64,000 nt of DNA, taken from assembly GCF_012650175.1 (NCBI RefSeq), contig NZ_JAAILI010000046.1:1-64000 (forward strand), written 5' to 3'. Positions 51,144 through 60,532 of this stretch are shown here, piece by piece. The notes below the pieces were generated by a model. It was given only the letters and a program-made list of their open reading frames with translations. It was not told the origin of the DNA and did not search any database. Within the stretch, counting starts at the first letter, position 1, and each line of letters opens with the position of its first letter. Both the position numbers and the translations under genes were made by a program. The stretch is from Sphingomonas sp. S2M10 (GTDB taxonomy: Bacteria; Pseudomonadota; Alphaproteobacteria; Sphingomonadales; Sphingomonadaceae).

Positions 51144-52216
51144 CGTGCACCCGTCCCGTGCAGCGCCATGCGCAGCGCGCGATACTCCGGGGGAAGCCGC
51201 AGCAAGGTCAGCTGGTCGCGCGCGGCCTGCACCTCCACGCTCGCCAGCATGTCGATTGCGTCGGCCAGCGCGGCCAGGTCACGCGCAGGATCGGCGTTAC
51301 ACAGGGCGAAGCAGAGTTCCGCGATGCCTTCGCGCGACAGCTCCAGCGCGTGAAGCACCAGCAGCAGCCGCTCGGCACCGGGATCCAGGAGCAGCGCCCG
51401 CGCGGCGGCCATGTCGATGTCGGCAGCGCGGGCGAGCAGCGCCAGGAACAGCGGCACGCGGCGGTCACGCATCGCTTCCAGCAACACGCGGGCATGCTCC
51501 TGCGGGGCCGGGTCGATCGCGGCGGCGAGGCGGGATGCCGCCGCCTCCACCTGGTCCTCGGCGCAGCGCTCGGCGAGCGCGCACTCCGCCCGTACCGCCG
51601 CGCAAAGCGCCGCGTCCAGAGCCACGCCGGCCATTGATCCCGCTTGTTCGCGCATGGCGGCTGCAACCCACCAAAGCAGGCGTGTATGCAAGATTAACGG
51701 CAGCCGCCAGCGTCCCGCTTCAGGACTCCGCGCCCTGCTCTCCGCCAGCAGCAGCGCGCGCGCAGGTTCGGAAAGCGCCGGCGCCGGGTGTTCGGCCAGA
51801 CGGTTGAGCAGACTCGGCCGGGCGGGATCTTCCGGGGCGTGGTGCGGCAGTCCGGCAGCGAGCTGGTCCAGACGGACCCCTGCCAGAAGCTCGCCCGCAA
51901 GCGCCGGATCCGCCGGCAGGCCGGCGGCGTGCAGCAGCGGCAGCGTCGGCCCCATACCCGGGAAGCCCTCCGGCGCCACGGCCCGACGCAGGCTCGCCTC
52001 GATCGCGCCGACGATCTGTTCCAGCCGCGCCCGCACGCCGGCACGGGTGCGCTCGTCCAGCCGCAGCGCTTCCGGGACCGCGATGTCCCGCGCGGTGGCC
52101 GCGTGCAGCGCGCGATCGTGCATCTCCGCCGCCGCTGCGCGGGCCAGCAGGTCCGGGGCGCCGGGGGCTGGGCCACCGCGCGGATCGGGAGCGCTTTGCG
52201 CCATATCCAAAGACAT
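51140..52216 (-). CDS. DUF2336-like alpha-helical protein
   Basis: 358 residues, almost entirely helical and Ala/Leu-rich (DLLARAAAAEMHDRAL, LNRLAEHPAPALSEPARALLLAE, LFLALLARAADIDMAAARALLLD). The repeating short helices are in the style of DUF2336, an alphaproteobacterial family found near regulatory genes. It has no signal peptide. The stop overlaps the kinase start by four bases, so the two proteins should be made together and may interact. The family assignment is by eye and moderate. Confidence 0.6.
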   Translation of the reverse strand: MSLDMAQSAPDPRGGPAPGAPDLLARAAAAEMHDRALHAATARDIAVPEALRLDERTRAGVRARLEQIVGAIEASLRRAVAPEGFPGMGPTLPLLHAAGLPADPALAGELLAGVRLDQLAAGLPHHAPEDPARPSLLNRLAEHPAPALSEPARALLLAESRARSPEAGRWRLPLILHTRLLWWVAAAMREQAGSMAGVALDAALCAAVRAECALAERCAEDQVEAAASRLAAAIDPAPQEHARVLLEAMRDRRVPLFLALLARAADIDMAAARALLLDPGAERLLLVLHALELSREGIAELCFALCNADPARDLAALADAIDMLASVEVQAARDQLTLLRLPPEYRALRMALHGTGAR

Positions 52217-52239
52217 AGCGCTGCAAGCTTAATCGGAGG

Positions 52240-53433
52240 CTAAGACTTGCCGCGCAGGCTTTCGATCGCGGCGGTCAGCGTGGCGAGCGCGTACAGCGAT
52301 ACCGCCGCCAGACCGATCGTGGCGTGCCCCAGGAGCGCGAAGGGCGTGAGGATCAGCATCTGCGCCGCCGCGTTGGCCCACCAGCGGCGCCGCTGCACGG
52401 GCACCCGTTCGGCCAGCAGTTGCAGCACCACGCCGCTCGCCGCGAGCAACAGCGAGGCAGGATTGCCGATCGCCCTAACTTCGTGCCAGCCGGTCGCTGC
52501 CACCAGCAGCACGAACAGCCCGAGAATGGCGAGTTCGATTCCCCGCGCGCGCGGCTCCTCACCGCGCAGCGCGGCATGCGACGCGGCCGTTGCGAAGGCC
52601 AGCGTGGCGAGCAGCGCAACCAGCGTGCCGATCCCGCCCCAGCCCGCGAGCACCGTCAACAGCGCCGTGATCGCCACCACGCCGCCGATCGCCAGCGGCG
52701 CCCAGTCGGGAATGTTGCGCGCCATCATCTGCGGCAGCACGAAGCGCGACGCGCGGCTGAACACCCAGCGATCGGCCCACAGCGTCCGCCGGTCGCTCAG
52801 CGCGGCGAGTACCGCGTCGTTGCGCGCCGCCAGCCCGTCGCCGCTCCGCTCCACCGCATGGCCCGCGCGCGCCCAGCCCGGCGCGAGCGGCACCTGCAGC
52901 GCCCCCGATTGCGCCGCCACCCGCAGCAGCGCCGACTGGAAATCATAATCCTCGGGCATCGTCGCGATATGGGCGAGATGCCGCGTCTCGATGCGGGCGA
53001 TGCCCGCCCAGCAATGGCGCATGTCCAGCCGCTCGATCGCGGCGGGGGATTCGGAATCATCGGTGACGAGCAGTGCCGCATGCGGTTCGGCCGCCATCCG
53101 CTCCATCACCGGGTCGATGGTGACGAGCCCGTCGGCCAGCACCAGCACATCGGCGTCGCGCAGCACCTTCTCGGCGGCTTCCTCGGCCGAGCGGACGATG
53201 TCGACCTTGAGCCGCCCGCGCCCCGCCCGCTCGATCGCGGCGAGGAACTGGGGCGTCACCTTGCCCACCGCGACCAGCACCTGGTCGGCACCGATGCCGG
53301 CGAGCAGGCGGATCTGATATTCGAGCAGGGTCATCCCCCCGAACGGCAGGCTGGCAACGAGCGTGCCGGGACGATCCTGCGCCTCCTCCACCGCGAAGAT
53401 CAGGCCGCAGAGCGCGCGTTCGGGTGCCACCAT
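52240..53433 (-). CDS. Nucleotidyltransferase-like domain fused to a CDP-alcohol-phosphotransferase-like membrane domain
   Basis: About 397 residues. GGAGGGG lies before an ATG-ATG-GTG run; the start at 53433 is a choice among 53445, 53436 and 53433. The N-terminal ~190 residues have a nucleotidyltransferase-like fold (TLVASLPFGGMTLLEYQIRLL, DADVLVLADGLVTIDPVMERM) similar to sugar- or inositol-phosphate cytidylyltransferases. The C-terminal ~180 residues hold about six membrane segments, opening DRWVFSRASRFVLPQMMARN much like CDP-alcohol phosphotransferases fused to such domains. The D-x2-D-G-x2-A-R metal motif of that family is not present (ASHAALRGEEPRARG lies there). Catalytic state of the membrane part is doubtful. 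Confidence 0.55.
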   Translation of the reverse strand: MVAPERALCGLIFAVEEAQDRPGTLVASLPFGGMTLLEYQIRLLAGIGADQVLVAVGKVTPQFLAAIERAGRGRLKVDIVRSAEEAAEKVLRDADVLVLADGLVTIDPVMERMAAEPHAALLVTDDSESPAAIERLDMRHCWAGIARIETRHLAHIATMPEDYDFQSALLRVAAQSGALQVPLAPGWARAGHAVERSGDGLAARNDAVLAALSDRRTLWADRWVFSRASRFVLPQMMARNIPDWAPLAIGGVVAITALLTVLAGWGGIGTLVALLATLAFATAASHAALRGEEPRARGIELAILGLFVLLVAATGWHEVRAIGNPASLLLAASGVVLQLLAERVPVQRRRWWANAAAQMLILTPFALLGHATIGLAAVSLYALATLTAAIESLRGKS

Positions 53434-53444
53434 CATCCCCTCCA

Positions 53445-54641
53445 TCAGTAGAGCAGATGCGGCCGGCGCGCCGCGATCCAGGCGGCCTCGTCGGGTAGGG
53501 TCAGCGCGTCGAGATCGCCCGGCGTGGCGGCAAGATCGTCGACCCATTGGCGAAGGCCCGGTCCGCCGTTGATCACGTCGATCGCCAGCTTGTCGAACAC
53601 ATATTCGTAGGGGAAGTCGCGCCAGAGGTCGTATGTCGGGTAGAGCGTGCGAATTGCCTTGAACGCCAGCGCCTGCACCCGCCAGGGACGGAAGGCGGCA
53701 TGGTCATAGGCGCGACCCTCCGCATGGAGGAACACGCCGGCACAGAGCTGGCCGACATGCTTGTGGAAGGTCGGCTGGAACCACATGTCGCGCAAGGTAC
53801 AGCCGGCGAGCCATTCGGGAACGAGGCGCTGCATTTCCGCGATGACCGCGCGCGCATCGATATCCGGCGCGCCGAACAGCTCCAGCGGCCGGGTGGTGCC
53901 CCGCCCTTCGGAAAGCGTCGTCCCTTCCAGCATCACCGTCCCGGCATAGGCCCGCGCCATGTTGACGTTGGCGGCATTGGGGCTTGGGTTGATCCAGGGG
54001 CGCTCCACCGGCCAGCCGAAGCCGGGTGCAGCCTCGGGCTGCCAGCCCTGCATGGCGACGACGCGATACTCCACGTCGAGGCCATAGTGCGCGATGAACC
54101 AGTGGCCGAGCTCGCCCAGCGTCATGCCATGGCGCATCGGCATGGGCCCGGCGCCGACAAAGCTCTCCCAGCCCGGCAGCAGCGTCAGCCCTTCGACAGG
54201 CCGGCCGGCCGGGTTGGGGCGATCGAGCACCCACACCGCCTTGCCATGCTTCGCGGCTGCTTCGAGCACGTAGAGCAGCGTCGTCACGAAGGTGTAGATG
54301 CGGCAGCCGACGTCCTGCAGGTCCACTAGCATCACGTCGAACGTGTCCATCGACGCGTCGGTCGGGCGACGGACCTCGCCATAGAGGCTGAATACCGGCA
54401 CGCCATATTGCGGATCGGTGAAGTCGGGCGACTCCATCATATTGTCCTGCAGGTCGCCGCGCACGCCGTGCTGTGGGCCGAACACCGCCGAGATGTTCAC
54501 GCCCGCCGCCACCAGCGCATCGAGGCTGTGCGTCAGGTCGGCGGTCACGGAGGCCGGGTGCGCAAGCAGCGCCACGCGCTTGCACTGCAAGGGCGCGCGC
54601 AGATCGGGTTCGGCGAGGAGGCGATCGATTCCGAAGAGCAT
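53445..54641 (-). CDS. namZ: Exo-beta-N-acetylmuramidase NamZ (DUF1343, GH171)
   Basis: 398 residues from ATG 54641, one base after the upstream stop. The DUF1343 pattern is clear: KRVALLAHPASVTADLTHSL, AVFGPQHGVRGDLQDN, VMLVDLQDVGCRIYTFVTTL, VWVLDRPNPAGRPVEG, PMRHGMTLGELGHWF and TLSEGRGTTRPLELFGAP. NamZ of Bacillus removes terminal MurNAc from peptidoglycan fragments, a cell-wall recycling step. There is no signal peptide from this start, so a cytoplasmic role, or export by another route, is open. It is the second gene of the operon. Confidence 0.85.
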   Translation of the reverse strand: MLFGIDRLLAEPDLRAPLQCKRVALLAHPASVTADLTHSLDALVAAGVNISAVFGPQHGVRGDLQDNMMESPDFTDPQYGVPVFSLYGEVRRPTDASMDTFDVMLVDLQDVGCRIYTFVTTLLYVLEAAAKHGKAVWVLDRPNPAGRPVEGLTLLPGWESFVGAGPMPMRHGMTLGELGHWFIAHYGLDVEYRVVAMQGWQPEAAPGFGWPVERPWINPSPNAANVNMARAYAGTVMLEGTTLSEGRGTTRPLELFGAPDIDARAVIAEMQRLVPEWLAGCTLRDMWFQPTFHKHVGQLCAGVFLHAEGRAYDHAAFRPWRVQALAFKAIRTLYPTYDLWRDFPYEYVFDKLAIDVINGGPGLRQWVDDLAATPGDLDALTLPDEAAWIAARRPHLLY

Positions 54642-54642
54642 G

Positions 54643-55167
54643 TCAGTCTGCTGGCGGCAGTTGCGCGACAAAGCAATCCGGATCGTGGAAATCCGGCGCA
54701 TCGCCGCCATGACGCAGCGCCCAATAGGATTTCGTGCCGTCCCTTTCCTCCATCACCGCAGTGATGCCGAGCCGCAGGGCGCCAGTGCCGACATCGCACA
54801 GATGTACGGCCACGACGAGCGCATCTTCCTGCGCAGCGAGGCCGATCTTGGGCGTCTCGTCCACTACCAGCGGCGCCATGCCCGCCCGGCGCCCGGTGAA
54901 AGCGTAGGCCGCCCATGGGCCCGACGGCGCGAAGTTGAATTCGCGATAGTCGCTCGCCTCCCCCGCCACGAACAGTTCGAGGCAGGTTGTCCGCCACAGT
55001 CCATCCGTGCGCTCGGGCGCTGCAGGCGCGGGCAGCACCAGCGCCGCCGGGTCCACCAAGATCCGATAGTGCAAGGCGATATCGGCACCCTGCCGCCGAA
55101 CGTCGCAGACGACCGCGGTCACGGCAATTGGCGGGGTTGCCGGGTGGGGCAGCAGAGAAAATTCCAT
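54643..55167 (-). CDS. DOMON-like domain protein
   Basis: 174 residues. The family pattern is LWRTTCLELFVAGEASDYRE followed by FNFAPSGPWAAYAFTG, seen in sphingomonad DOMON-like proteins that lie beside DUF1343 genes. DOMON folds bind haem or sugar; I see no clear haem ligand set. The protein has no signal peptide. It is the first gene of the operon that continues with namZ, and starts 110 bases from the divergent mgtC-family gene. Confidence 0.75.
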   Translation of the reverse strand: MEFSLLPHPATPPIAVTAVVCDVRRQGADIALHYRILVDPAALVLPAPAAPERTDGLWRTTCLELFVAGEASDYREFNFAPSGPWAAYAFTGRRAGMAPLVVDETPKIGLAAQEDALVVAVHLCDVGTGALRLGITAVMEERDGTKSYWALRHGGDAPDFHDPDCFVAQLPPAD

Positions 55168-55277
55168 GCGGCCGACCCTAATCCTAAAGCGGTCGACAGG
55201 GTAGCGGCAGCGCTTGCCACGCGCCTGGCGGCAGGCGAAAGGCGCCGCGTCCGCAACGACTCCAGAGGCCGGCCGCC

Positions 55278-55994
55278 GTGAAGTTCCTCCACACCTTCCA
55301 CCTCGCCGCCTATGCCGACACGCTGCTGAGCTACACGCTGGCGCTGATCCTCGGCGCCGCGATCGGCGCGGAGCGCCAGTTCCGCCAGCGCACCGCTGGG
55401 CTGCGCACCAATGCGCTGGTGGCGCTCGGCTCGGCGGCGTTCGTTGACCTCGCCCAGCGCATCGCCGGCGATCTCGAGGCGGTGCGGGTGATCTCCTACG
55501 TCGTCTCCGGCATCGGCTTTCTCGGCGCGGGCGTGATCATGAAGGAGGGGATGAACGTCCGCGGGCTCAACACCGCAGCGACCCTGTGGTGCTCGGCGGC
55601 GGTGGGTGCCTGCGCAGGCAGCGACATGGCGGCGGAGGCGGCGACGCTGGCGGTGTTCGTGATCGCCGGCAACACGCTGCTGCGGCCGGTGGTCAACGCG
55701 ATCAACCGGGTGCCGCTCGCCGGCGGACAGGTGGAGGCGACCTATTTCGTTACGCTCACCACCGTGCCGGCGGAGGTCGACCGGCTGCGCGACCTGCTCA
55801 CCGATCACCTGGAACTGATGCGCTATCCAGTCGCCGAGATCGAGACCATCGAACGCCCCGACGATCGCATCGAGCTGCGCGCGCGCCTCGTCTCCACCGC
55901 CGCGCTCGATGCCGAGCTCGACAGCATCATCGCGCATCTCGAGAAGCGCCACGACGTCCAGCACGCCAGCTGGGAACTGCAGACGCAGGACTGA
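55278..55994 (+). CDS. MgtC/SapB family membrane protein
   Basis: 238 residues from GTG. The N-terminal ~140 residues have four to five membrane segments and the MgtC hallmarks [46 protein letters not shown] and [17 protein letters not shown]. The C-terminal soluble part ([20 protein letters not shown], ending [12 protein letters not shown]) is an ACT-like domain as in MgtC. MgtC supports growth at low Mg2+ and inhibits the F-type ATPase in pathogens; SapB-like relatives have unclear roles. No Mg2+ riboswitch is evident upstream. Confidence 0.9.
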   Translation: MKFLHTFHLAAYADTLLSYTLALILGAAIGAERQFRQRTAGLRTNALVALGSAAFVDLAQRIAGDLEAVRVISYVVSGIGFLGAGVIMKEGMNVRGLNTAATLWCSAAVGACAGSDMAAEAATLAVFVIAGNTLLRPVVNAINRVPLAGGQVEATYFVTLTTVPAEVDRLRDLLTDHLELMRYPVAEIETIERPDDRIELRARLVSTAALDAELDSIIAHLEKRHDVQHASWELQTQD

Positions 55995-56043
55995 GCGGCC
56001 GGGGATGACGCGGGCGCGCGCATTGGCTATGCGGCCTCGCACC

Positions 56044-57273
56044 ATGACCGAATACAGCTCCGATCTGCTCCGCCTGCTCGCCTCGCGCGGGTATATCCAC
56101 CAGGTGACCGACGCCGAGGGCCTCGACGCGCTCGCCGCCAAGCAGATCGTGCCGGGCTATATCGGCTTCGATCCCACCGCGCCGTCGCTCCATGTCGGCA
56201 GCCTGGTGCAGATCATGCTGCTCCGCCGCCTCCAGCAGGCGGGCCACAAGCCGATCGTGCTGATGGGCGGCGGCACCGGCAAGATCGGCGACCCGAGCTT
56301 CAAGGACGAAGCCCGCAAGATGCTGACGCTCGACACGATCAGCAGCAACATCGCCTCGATCAAGACGGTGTTCGAGAATTTCCTGACCTTCGGCGACGGC
56401 CCCACCGACGCGGTAATGGTCGACAATGCCGACTGGCTCGACAAGCTCGAATATATCCCGTTCCTGCGCGACATCGGCCGGCACTTCTCGATCAACCGGA
56501 TGCTGAGCTTCGATTCGGTCAAGCTGCGGCTGGATCGCGAGCAGTCGCTGAGCTTCCTCGAGTTCAACTACATGATCCTCCAGGGCTATGACTTTCTGGA
56601 GCTGTCGCGCCGCGCAGGCTGCCGCCTGCAGATGGGCGGGTCAGACCAGTGGGGCAACATCGTCAACGGCATCGAACTGTCGCGCCGCGTCGACGGCACC
56701 GACGTCTACGGCGTCACCACCCCGCTGATCACCACGGCGGACGGCGGCAAGATGGGCAAGACCATGTCCGGCGCGGTATGGCTCAACCCCGACCAGCTGC
56801 CGCATTACGACTATTGGCAGTTCTGGCGGAACACCGACGATCGCGACGTCGGCCGCTTCCTGCGGCTGTTCACCGACCTCCCGCTCGACGAGATCGCCCG
56901 CCTCGAAGCGCTGGAAGGCGCCGAGATCAACGAGGCGAAGAAGATCCTCGCCAACGAGGCGACCGCGATGTGCCGCGGCCGCGCCGCTGCCGAGGAAGCC
57001 GCCGAGACTGCGCGCAAGACCTTCGAGGAAGGTGCCGCGGGTGGCGCGCTGCCGACGCTGGCGGTCAGCGGCGGCAGCATCAGCGTGGTCGACGCGCTCG
57101 TCGGCCTGGGCTTCTGCGCGTCGAAGGGCGAGGCGCGGCGGCTGATCAAGGGCGGCGGCGCGCGCCTCGAGGGCGAGAAGATCGACGACGAGGCCGCGAC
57201 GATCGCCGTCGCGGGCGAGGTGCGCCTCTCGGCGGGTAAGAAGCATCACGGGTTGCTCACGCCACAGGCCTAA
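56044..57273 (+). CDS. tyrS: Tyrosyl-tRNA synthetase
   Basis: 409 residues; the ATG at 56044 gives the family length. Class I signatures: [20 protein letters not shown] (HIGH box as HVGS), [27 protein letters not shown], and KMSKS as KMGKTMSG. The C-terminal S4 RNA-binding domain is [20 protein letters not shown]. It charges tRNA-Tyr. It follows the mgtC-family gene by 49 bases and could share its transcript. Confidence 0.96.
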   Translation: MTEYSSDLLRLLASRGYIHQVTDAEGLDALAAKQIVPGYIGFDPTAPSLHVGSLVQIMLLRRLQQAGHKPIVLMGGGTGKIGDPSFKDEARKMLTLDTISSNIASIKTVFENFLTFGDGPTDAVMVDNADWLDKLEYIPFLRDIGRHFSINRMLSFDSVKLRLDREQSLSFLEFNYMILQGYDFLELSRRAGCRLQMGGSDQWGNIVNGIELSRRVDGTDVYGVTTPLITTADGGKMGKTMSGAVWLNPDQLPHYDYWQFWRNTDDRDVGRFLRLFTDLPLDEIARLEALEGAEINEAKKILANEATAMCRGRAAAEEAAETARKTFEEGAAGGALPTLAVSGGSISVVDALVGLGFCASKGEARRLIKGGGARLEGEKIDDEAATIAVAGEVRLSAGKKHHGLLTPQA

Positions 57274-57358
57274 CGCCGCGTTCACCACCTTCGTTCGGCA
57301 CCTGTTCACTGCTGTGGGTTACCCTCTTGCCGACCCTCCAGTGTGTGATGAGGCGCGT

Positions 57359-57679
57359 GTGAGCGTACCGGGTGCCAAGCTGGCGAGCGCCGACGATCGT
57401 CTGGTGCATCGCGACGAAGTCGAGCACCGCACGCGTGCGGTTGGCCCCGATGCGAAGTCGGTCGCGTTCCTGATCGTCAACGTCTCGCCGCAGGGGCTGA
57501 TGGCGCGCTGCGAGGCGCCGTTCGAGACGGGCGACCTTCTCCGCATCCAGTTGCCGATCCTCGGCGAAACCGGCGCGGAAATCCGCTGGGCATTGGGCGG
57601 ACGGGTCGGCTGTCAGTTCCTGCAGCCGATCGCCGCCGGCGACTTCGGCCCGATGGTCACGGTGATGCGCGCGCGCTAA
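57359..57679 (+). CDS. Single-domain PilZ-like protein
   Basis: About 106 residues from GTG 57359; GTG codons at 57314 and 57341 are alternatives and none has a strong ribosome site. A PilZ-like barrel is suggested by an N-terminal VEHRTRAVG (arginine motif region), then VNVSPQGLMARCE (the N-x-S-x2-G form of the D-x-S-x2-G motif), DLLRIQLPILGETGAEIRWA and VGCQFLQPI. c-di-GMP binding is likely but the arginine motif is not canonical. It converges with recG two bases apart at the stops. Confidence 0.7.
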   Translation: MSVPGAKLASADDRLVHRDEVEHRTRAVGPDAKSVAFLIVNVSPQGLMARCEAPFETGDLLRIQLPILGETGAEIRWALGGRVGCQFLQPIAAGDFGPMVTVMRAR

Positions 57680-57680
57680 A

Positions 57681-59744
57681 TCAGCCCGCGCGCAGCAGCC
57701 CCACCGCTGCGTCGCGTTCGAACAGGTATAGCGCCACCCGCGCCGCCTGCCCCCGCTCGCCTTTGAGCCCGCCATCGCGATCGACCAGCAACCGCGCATC
57801 GCCATTGGCCGCGGGCAGCAGCGCGCCGAGCATGTCCGGCTCGGCCAGCCGGAACTGCATGTCGCCCGACTGGCGCGTGCCGAGCAGCTCGCCCGCGCCA
57901 CGCAGCCGCAGATCCTCCTCGGCGATGCGGAAGCCGTCATTGCTCTCGCGCATCAGCGCCAGCCGCGCGCGCGCGGTCTCGCTCAGATGGTTGCCGCGCA
58001 GCAGCACGCACACCGAACGCCCCCCGCCCCGCCCAACACGGCCGCGCAGCTGGTGGAGCTGGGCCAAGCCGAAGCGGTCGGCATGCTCGATCACGATCAG
58101 CGTGGCATTGGGCACGTCGACGCCCACCTCGATCACCGTCGTCGCGACCAGCACGCCGAGTTCGCCGGCCGAAAAGCGGGCCATCACCGCGTCCTTCTCC
58201 GGCCCCTTCATCCGGCCATGGATCAGCCCGACCTTGTCGCCGAAATGCGCCTGCAGCTCGGCCGCGCGCGCCTCGGCGGCGGCGAGATCGCTCTTCTCGC
58301 TTTCCTCGACCAGCGGGCACACCCAATAGGCCTGCCCGCCACCGGCGAGGTGCCGCCCGAGGCCACTTACGACTTCGCCCAGCCGCTCCTCGGAAATGAC
58401 GCTGGTCTCGATCGGCTGGCGGCCCGGCGGCATCTCGTCGAGCCGGCTGACGTCCATCTCACCATATTGGGCGAGCGTCAGCGTCCGCGGGATCGGCGTC
58501 GCGGTCATCACCAGCAGGTGCGGCGGGCGTTCCGCTTTCGCCTGGAGCATCATCCGCTGGGCGACGCCGAAGCGATGCTGCTCGTCGACCACCACCAGGC
58601 CGAGGTCGCGATAGGTCACGCCCTCCTGGAAGATCGCATGGGTGCCGATCAGGATGTCGATCTCGCCTGCAGCGAGGCCCATCAGCGTCGCCTCGCGCGC
58701 CTTCCCCTTGTCGCGGCCGGTCAGAATCGCGACGTTCACGCCGAGCGGCGCTAGGGTGCGCTGGAGCGTCTCGTGATGCTGGCGGGCCAAAATTTCGGTC
58801 GGCGCGAGCAGCGCGCCCTGTGCGCCTGCCTCCGCCGCGATCAGCAGCGCCATCGTCGCCACCAGCGTCTTGCCCGAGCCGACATCCCCCTGCAGCATCC
58901 GCAGCATGGGCTGGGTCTGCGCCATGTCGCCTTCGATCTCGGCGATGGTGCGGCTCTGCGCGCCCGTAGGGGCATAGGGCAGCTTCAGCTTGTCGCGCAG
59001 CCGCCCGTCGCCGGCGAGCGGACGGCCCCGCTTCGCCCGCGCCTCGCCGCGGACCAGCAGCAGCGCGAGCTGATTGGCGAAGACCTCGTCATAGGCGAGC
59101 CGCTCGCGCGCCTTGGCGTCGGCCGGATCGGCATGGATGCGGGCGATCGCCTCGCGCCAGTCGGGCCAGCCCTTCTGCGTCTTGAGGCTTGGCTCGATCC
59201 ATTCGGGCAGCTCGGGCGCGCGCTCGATCGCCTGCGCGGCGAGCGCCGCGATGCGCCTGGAGGTGATGCCTTCGGAGCAGGGGTAGATGGCTTCACGGCC
59301 TCCGACGCTTTCGACCTGGTCGAGCGGCAGGACATGGTCCGGATGGACCATCTGCAGCTCCTGGCCATAATGTTCGAGCTTGCCCGAGACCCAGCGCGGC
59401 TCGTTCAGCGGCAGCAGCTTCTTGGCCCAGCCGGAGCTGCCGCCGAAATAGACGAGGCTGACATGGTTGCCCTTGGCGTCCACCGCCTGCACCCGTGCCG
59501 GCGATCGCGCGCCGCCGCCGAAGCGATATTGCACGGGGGTGAGCGTGATGGCGATCACCTTTCCCGAGTCGGCCATGTCGAGTTCGTCGCGCGGGATCCG
59601 ATCGACGAAGCCGGTCGGCAGGTGGAAGGCGACGTCCACCACCCGCGCCAGCCCCAGCTTCTCCATCGGCTTGGCCAGCGCCGGGCCGATGCCCTTCAGC
59701 GCGGTGACTTCGGCGAACAGCGGGTTGAGAAGCTCGGGACGCAT
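57681..59744 (-). CDS. recG: ATP-dependent DNA helicase RecG
   Basis: 687 residues. It regresses stalled replication forks. The N-terminal wedge/OB domain (VDVAFHLPTGFVDRI, WVSGKLEHYGQELQMVHPD) is followed by the helicase: PTGAQSRTIAEIEGDM, Walker A GDVGSGKTLVATMAL, LAPTEILARQHHETL, DEQHRFGVAQR, TATPIPRTL, and motif VI HQLRGRVGRGGGRSVC. Length and order are standard. With sdhE and mfd it forms a gene neighbourhood seen in many alphaproteobacteria, though here recG is on the opposite strand. Confidence 0.97.
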   Translation of the reverse strand: MRPELLNPLFAEVTALKGIGPALAKPMEKLGLARVVDVAFHLPTGFVDRIPRDELDMADSGKVIAITLTPVQYRFGGGARSPARVQAVDAKGNHVSLVYFGGSSGWAKKLLPLNEPRWVSGKLEHYGQELQMVHPDHVLPLDQVESVGGREAIYPCSEGITSRRIAALAAQAIERAPELPEWIEPSLKTQKGWPDWREAIARIHADPADAKARERLAYDEVFANQLALLLVRGEARAKRGRPLAGDGRLRDKLKLPYAPTGAQSRTIAEIEGDMAQTQPMLRMLQGDVGSGKTLVATMALLIAAEAGAQGALLAPTEILARQHHETLQRTLAPLGVNVAILTGRDKGKAREATLMGLAAGEIDILIGTHAIFQEGVTYRDLGLVVVDEQHRFGVAQRMMLQAKAERPPHLLVMTATPIPRTLTLAQYGEMDVSRLDEMPPGRQPIETSVISEERLGEVVSGLGRHLAGGGQAYWVCPLVEESEKSDLAAAEARAAELQAHFGDKVGLIHGRMKGPEKDAVMARFSAGELGVLVATTVIEVGVDVPNATLIVIEHADRFGLAQLHQLRGRVGRGGGRSVCVLLRGNHLSETARARLALMRESNDGFRIAEEDLRLRGAGELLGTRQSGDMQFRLAEPDMLGALLPAANGDARLLVDRDGGLKGERGQAARVALYLFERDAAVGLLRAG

Positions 59745-59815
59745 CGCCCCGCCCTATCGTGCGGCGCGGCGGCTGACAAATGGCGCTGCCCGGCCGACAG
59801 CGCGCTTGTCCCGGG

Positions 59816-60058
59816 TCAGGCGTTGAGGAAGATCGGGCTATGGCTGGAAAGCGCGGCTTCGATCGCCATCACGACTTCCGGCACCGACGAGCCGATCACG
59901 ACCTCGTGATCCTTGCCGAAGGAGATGACGCCCACATCCTCGCCGGCCATGTTGATCGTGCTGACCGTGCGCACCGCCGCGATGTTGACGAGCATCGGCT
60001 CGCCGTTGATCGACTTCAGCATCACGAACCGCAGCTTGTTGGTCATCGTGTCGCTCAT
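59816..60058 (-). CDS. Small hypothetical protein, FlbD-like pattern
   Basis: 80 residues. The segment LRFVMLKSINGEPMLVNIAAVRTV recalls FlbD-type proteins (a short LNG-x4-N-x3-I motif); the rest, VGVISFGKDHEVVIGSSVPEVVMAIEAAL, is a small beta-alpha unit. I am not sure of the family. It lies between recG and sdhE, transcribed in the recG direction and 71 bases upstream of it. No signal peptide. Confidence 0.6.
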   Translation of the reverse strand: MSDTMTNKLRFVMLKSINGEPMLVNIAAVRTVSTINMAGEDVGVISFGKDHEVVIGSSVPEVVMAIEAALSSHSPIFLNA

Positions 60059-60251
60059 CCTACCCTCGCCATACACACCCCAAAGAGAGGATGAACCTAG
60101 CGGGCTTCGGTTAACAAGCCTTCCACATCTGCCCCAGGAAGTGCCCGCTGGCCTTTCTTGGCGTGCGTCCCTATCTGCCGTCCTCGTGATCAACCCCGTG
60201 TCGGCCGCGCTCCTGCGCGCAGCCGCGCGCCTGCCGTTGGGAAAGCCCGCC

Positions 60252-60518
60252 ATGGACCGAGAAACCCGCCTCAAGCGCCTCCGCTTCCGCAGCTGGCACC
60301 GCGGCACCAAGGAAGCCGATCTGCTGATCGGCGGCTTTTTCGACCGGCACGGCGAGGGCTGGAACGACGATGAGATCGCGCTGTTCGAGAGCCTGCTGGA
60401 GGAGCAGGACGTCGACATCATGGCGTGGGCGATGGGAACCGACACTGCCCCGGAGCGCTACCGGGGCACGATTCTCGATGCGCTCAAGACCCTGAATTAC
60501 GTGCCTATTTCCGAGTAA
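60252..60518 (+). CDS. sdhE: Succinate dehydrogenase assembly factor SdhE
   Basis: 88 residues, the DUF339/SDH5 size. The FAD-insertion motif is SWHRGTKEADLLIGGFFD (R-G-x2-E), followed by LFESLLEEQDVDIMAWAMG and the C-terminal helix GTILDALKTLN. SdhE helps attach FAD to succinate dehydrogenase subunit SdhA. ATG 60252 is chosen because upstream codons lack any family resemblance. It lies between recG and mfd as in relatives. Confidence 0.92.
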   Translation: MDRETRLKRLRFRSWHRGTKEADLLIGGFFDRHGEGWNDDEIALFESLLEEQDVDIMAWAMGTDTAPERYRGTILDALKTLNYVPISE

Positions 60519-60532
60519 CATTGACCTGGCGG

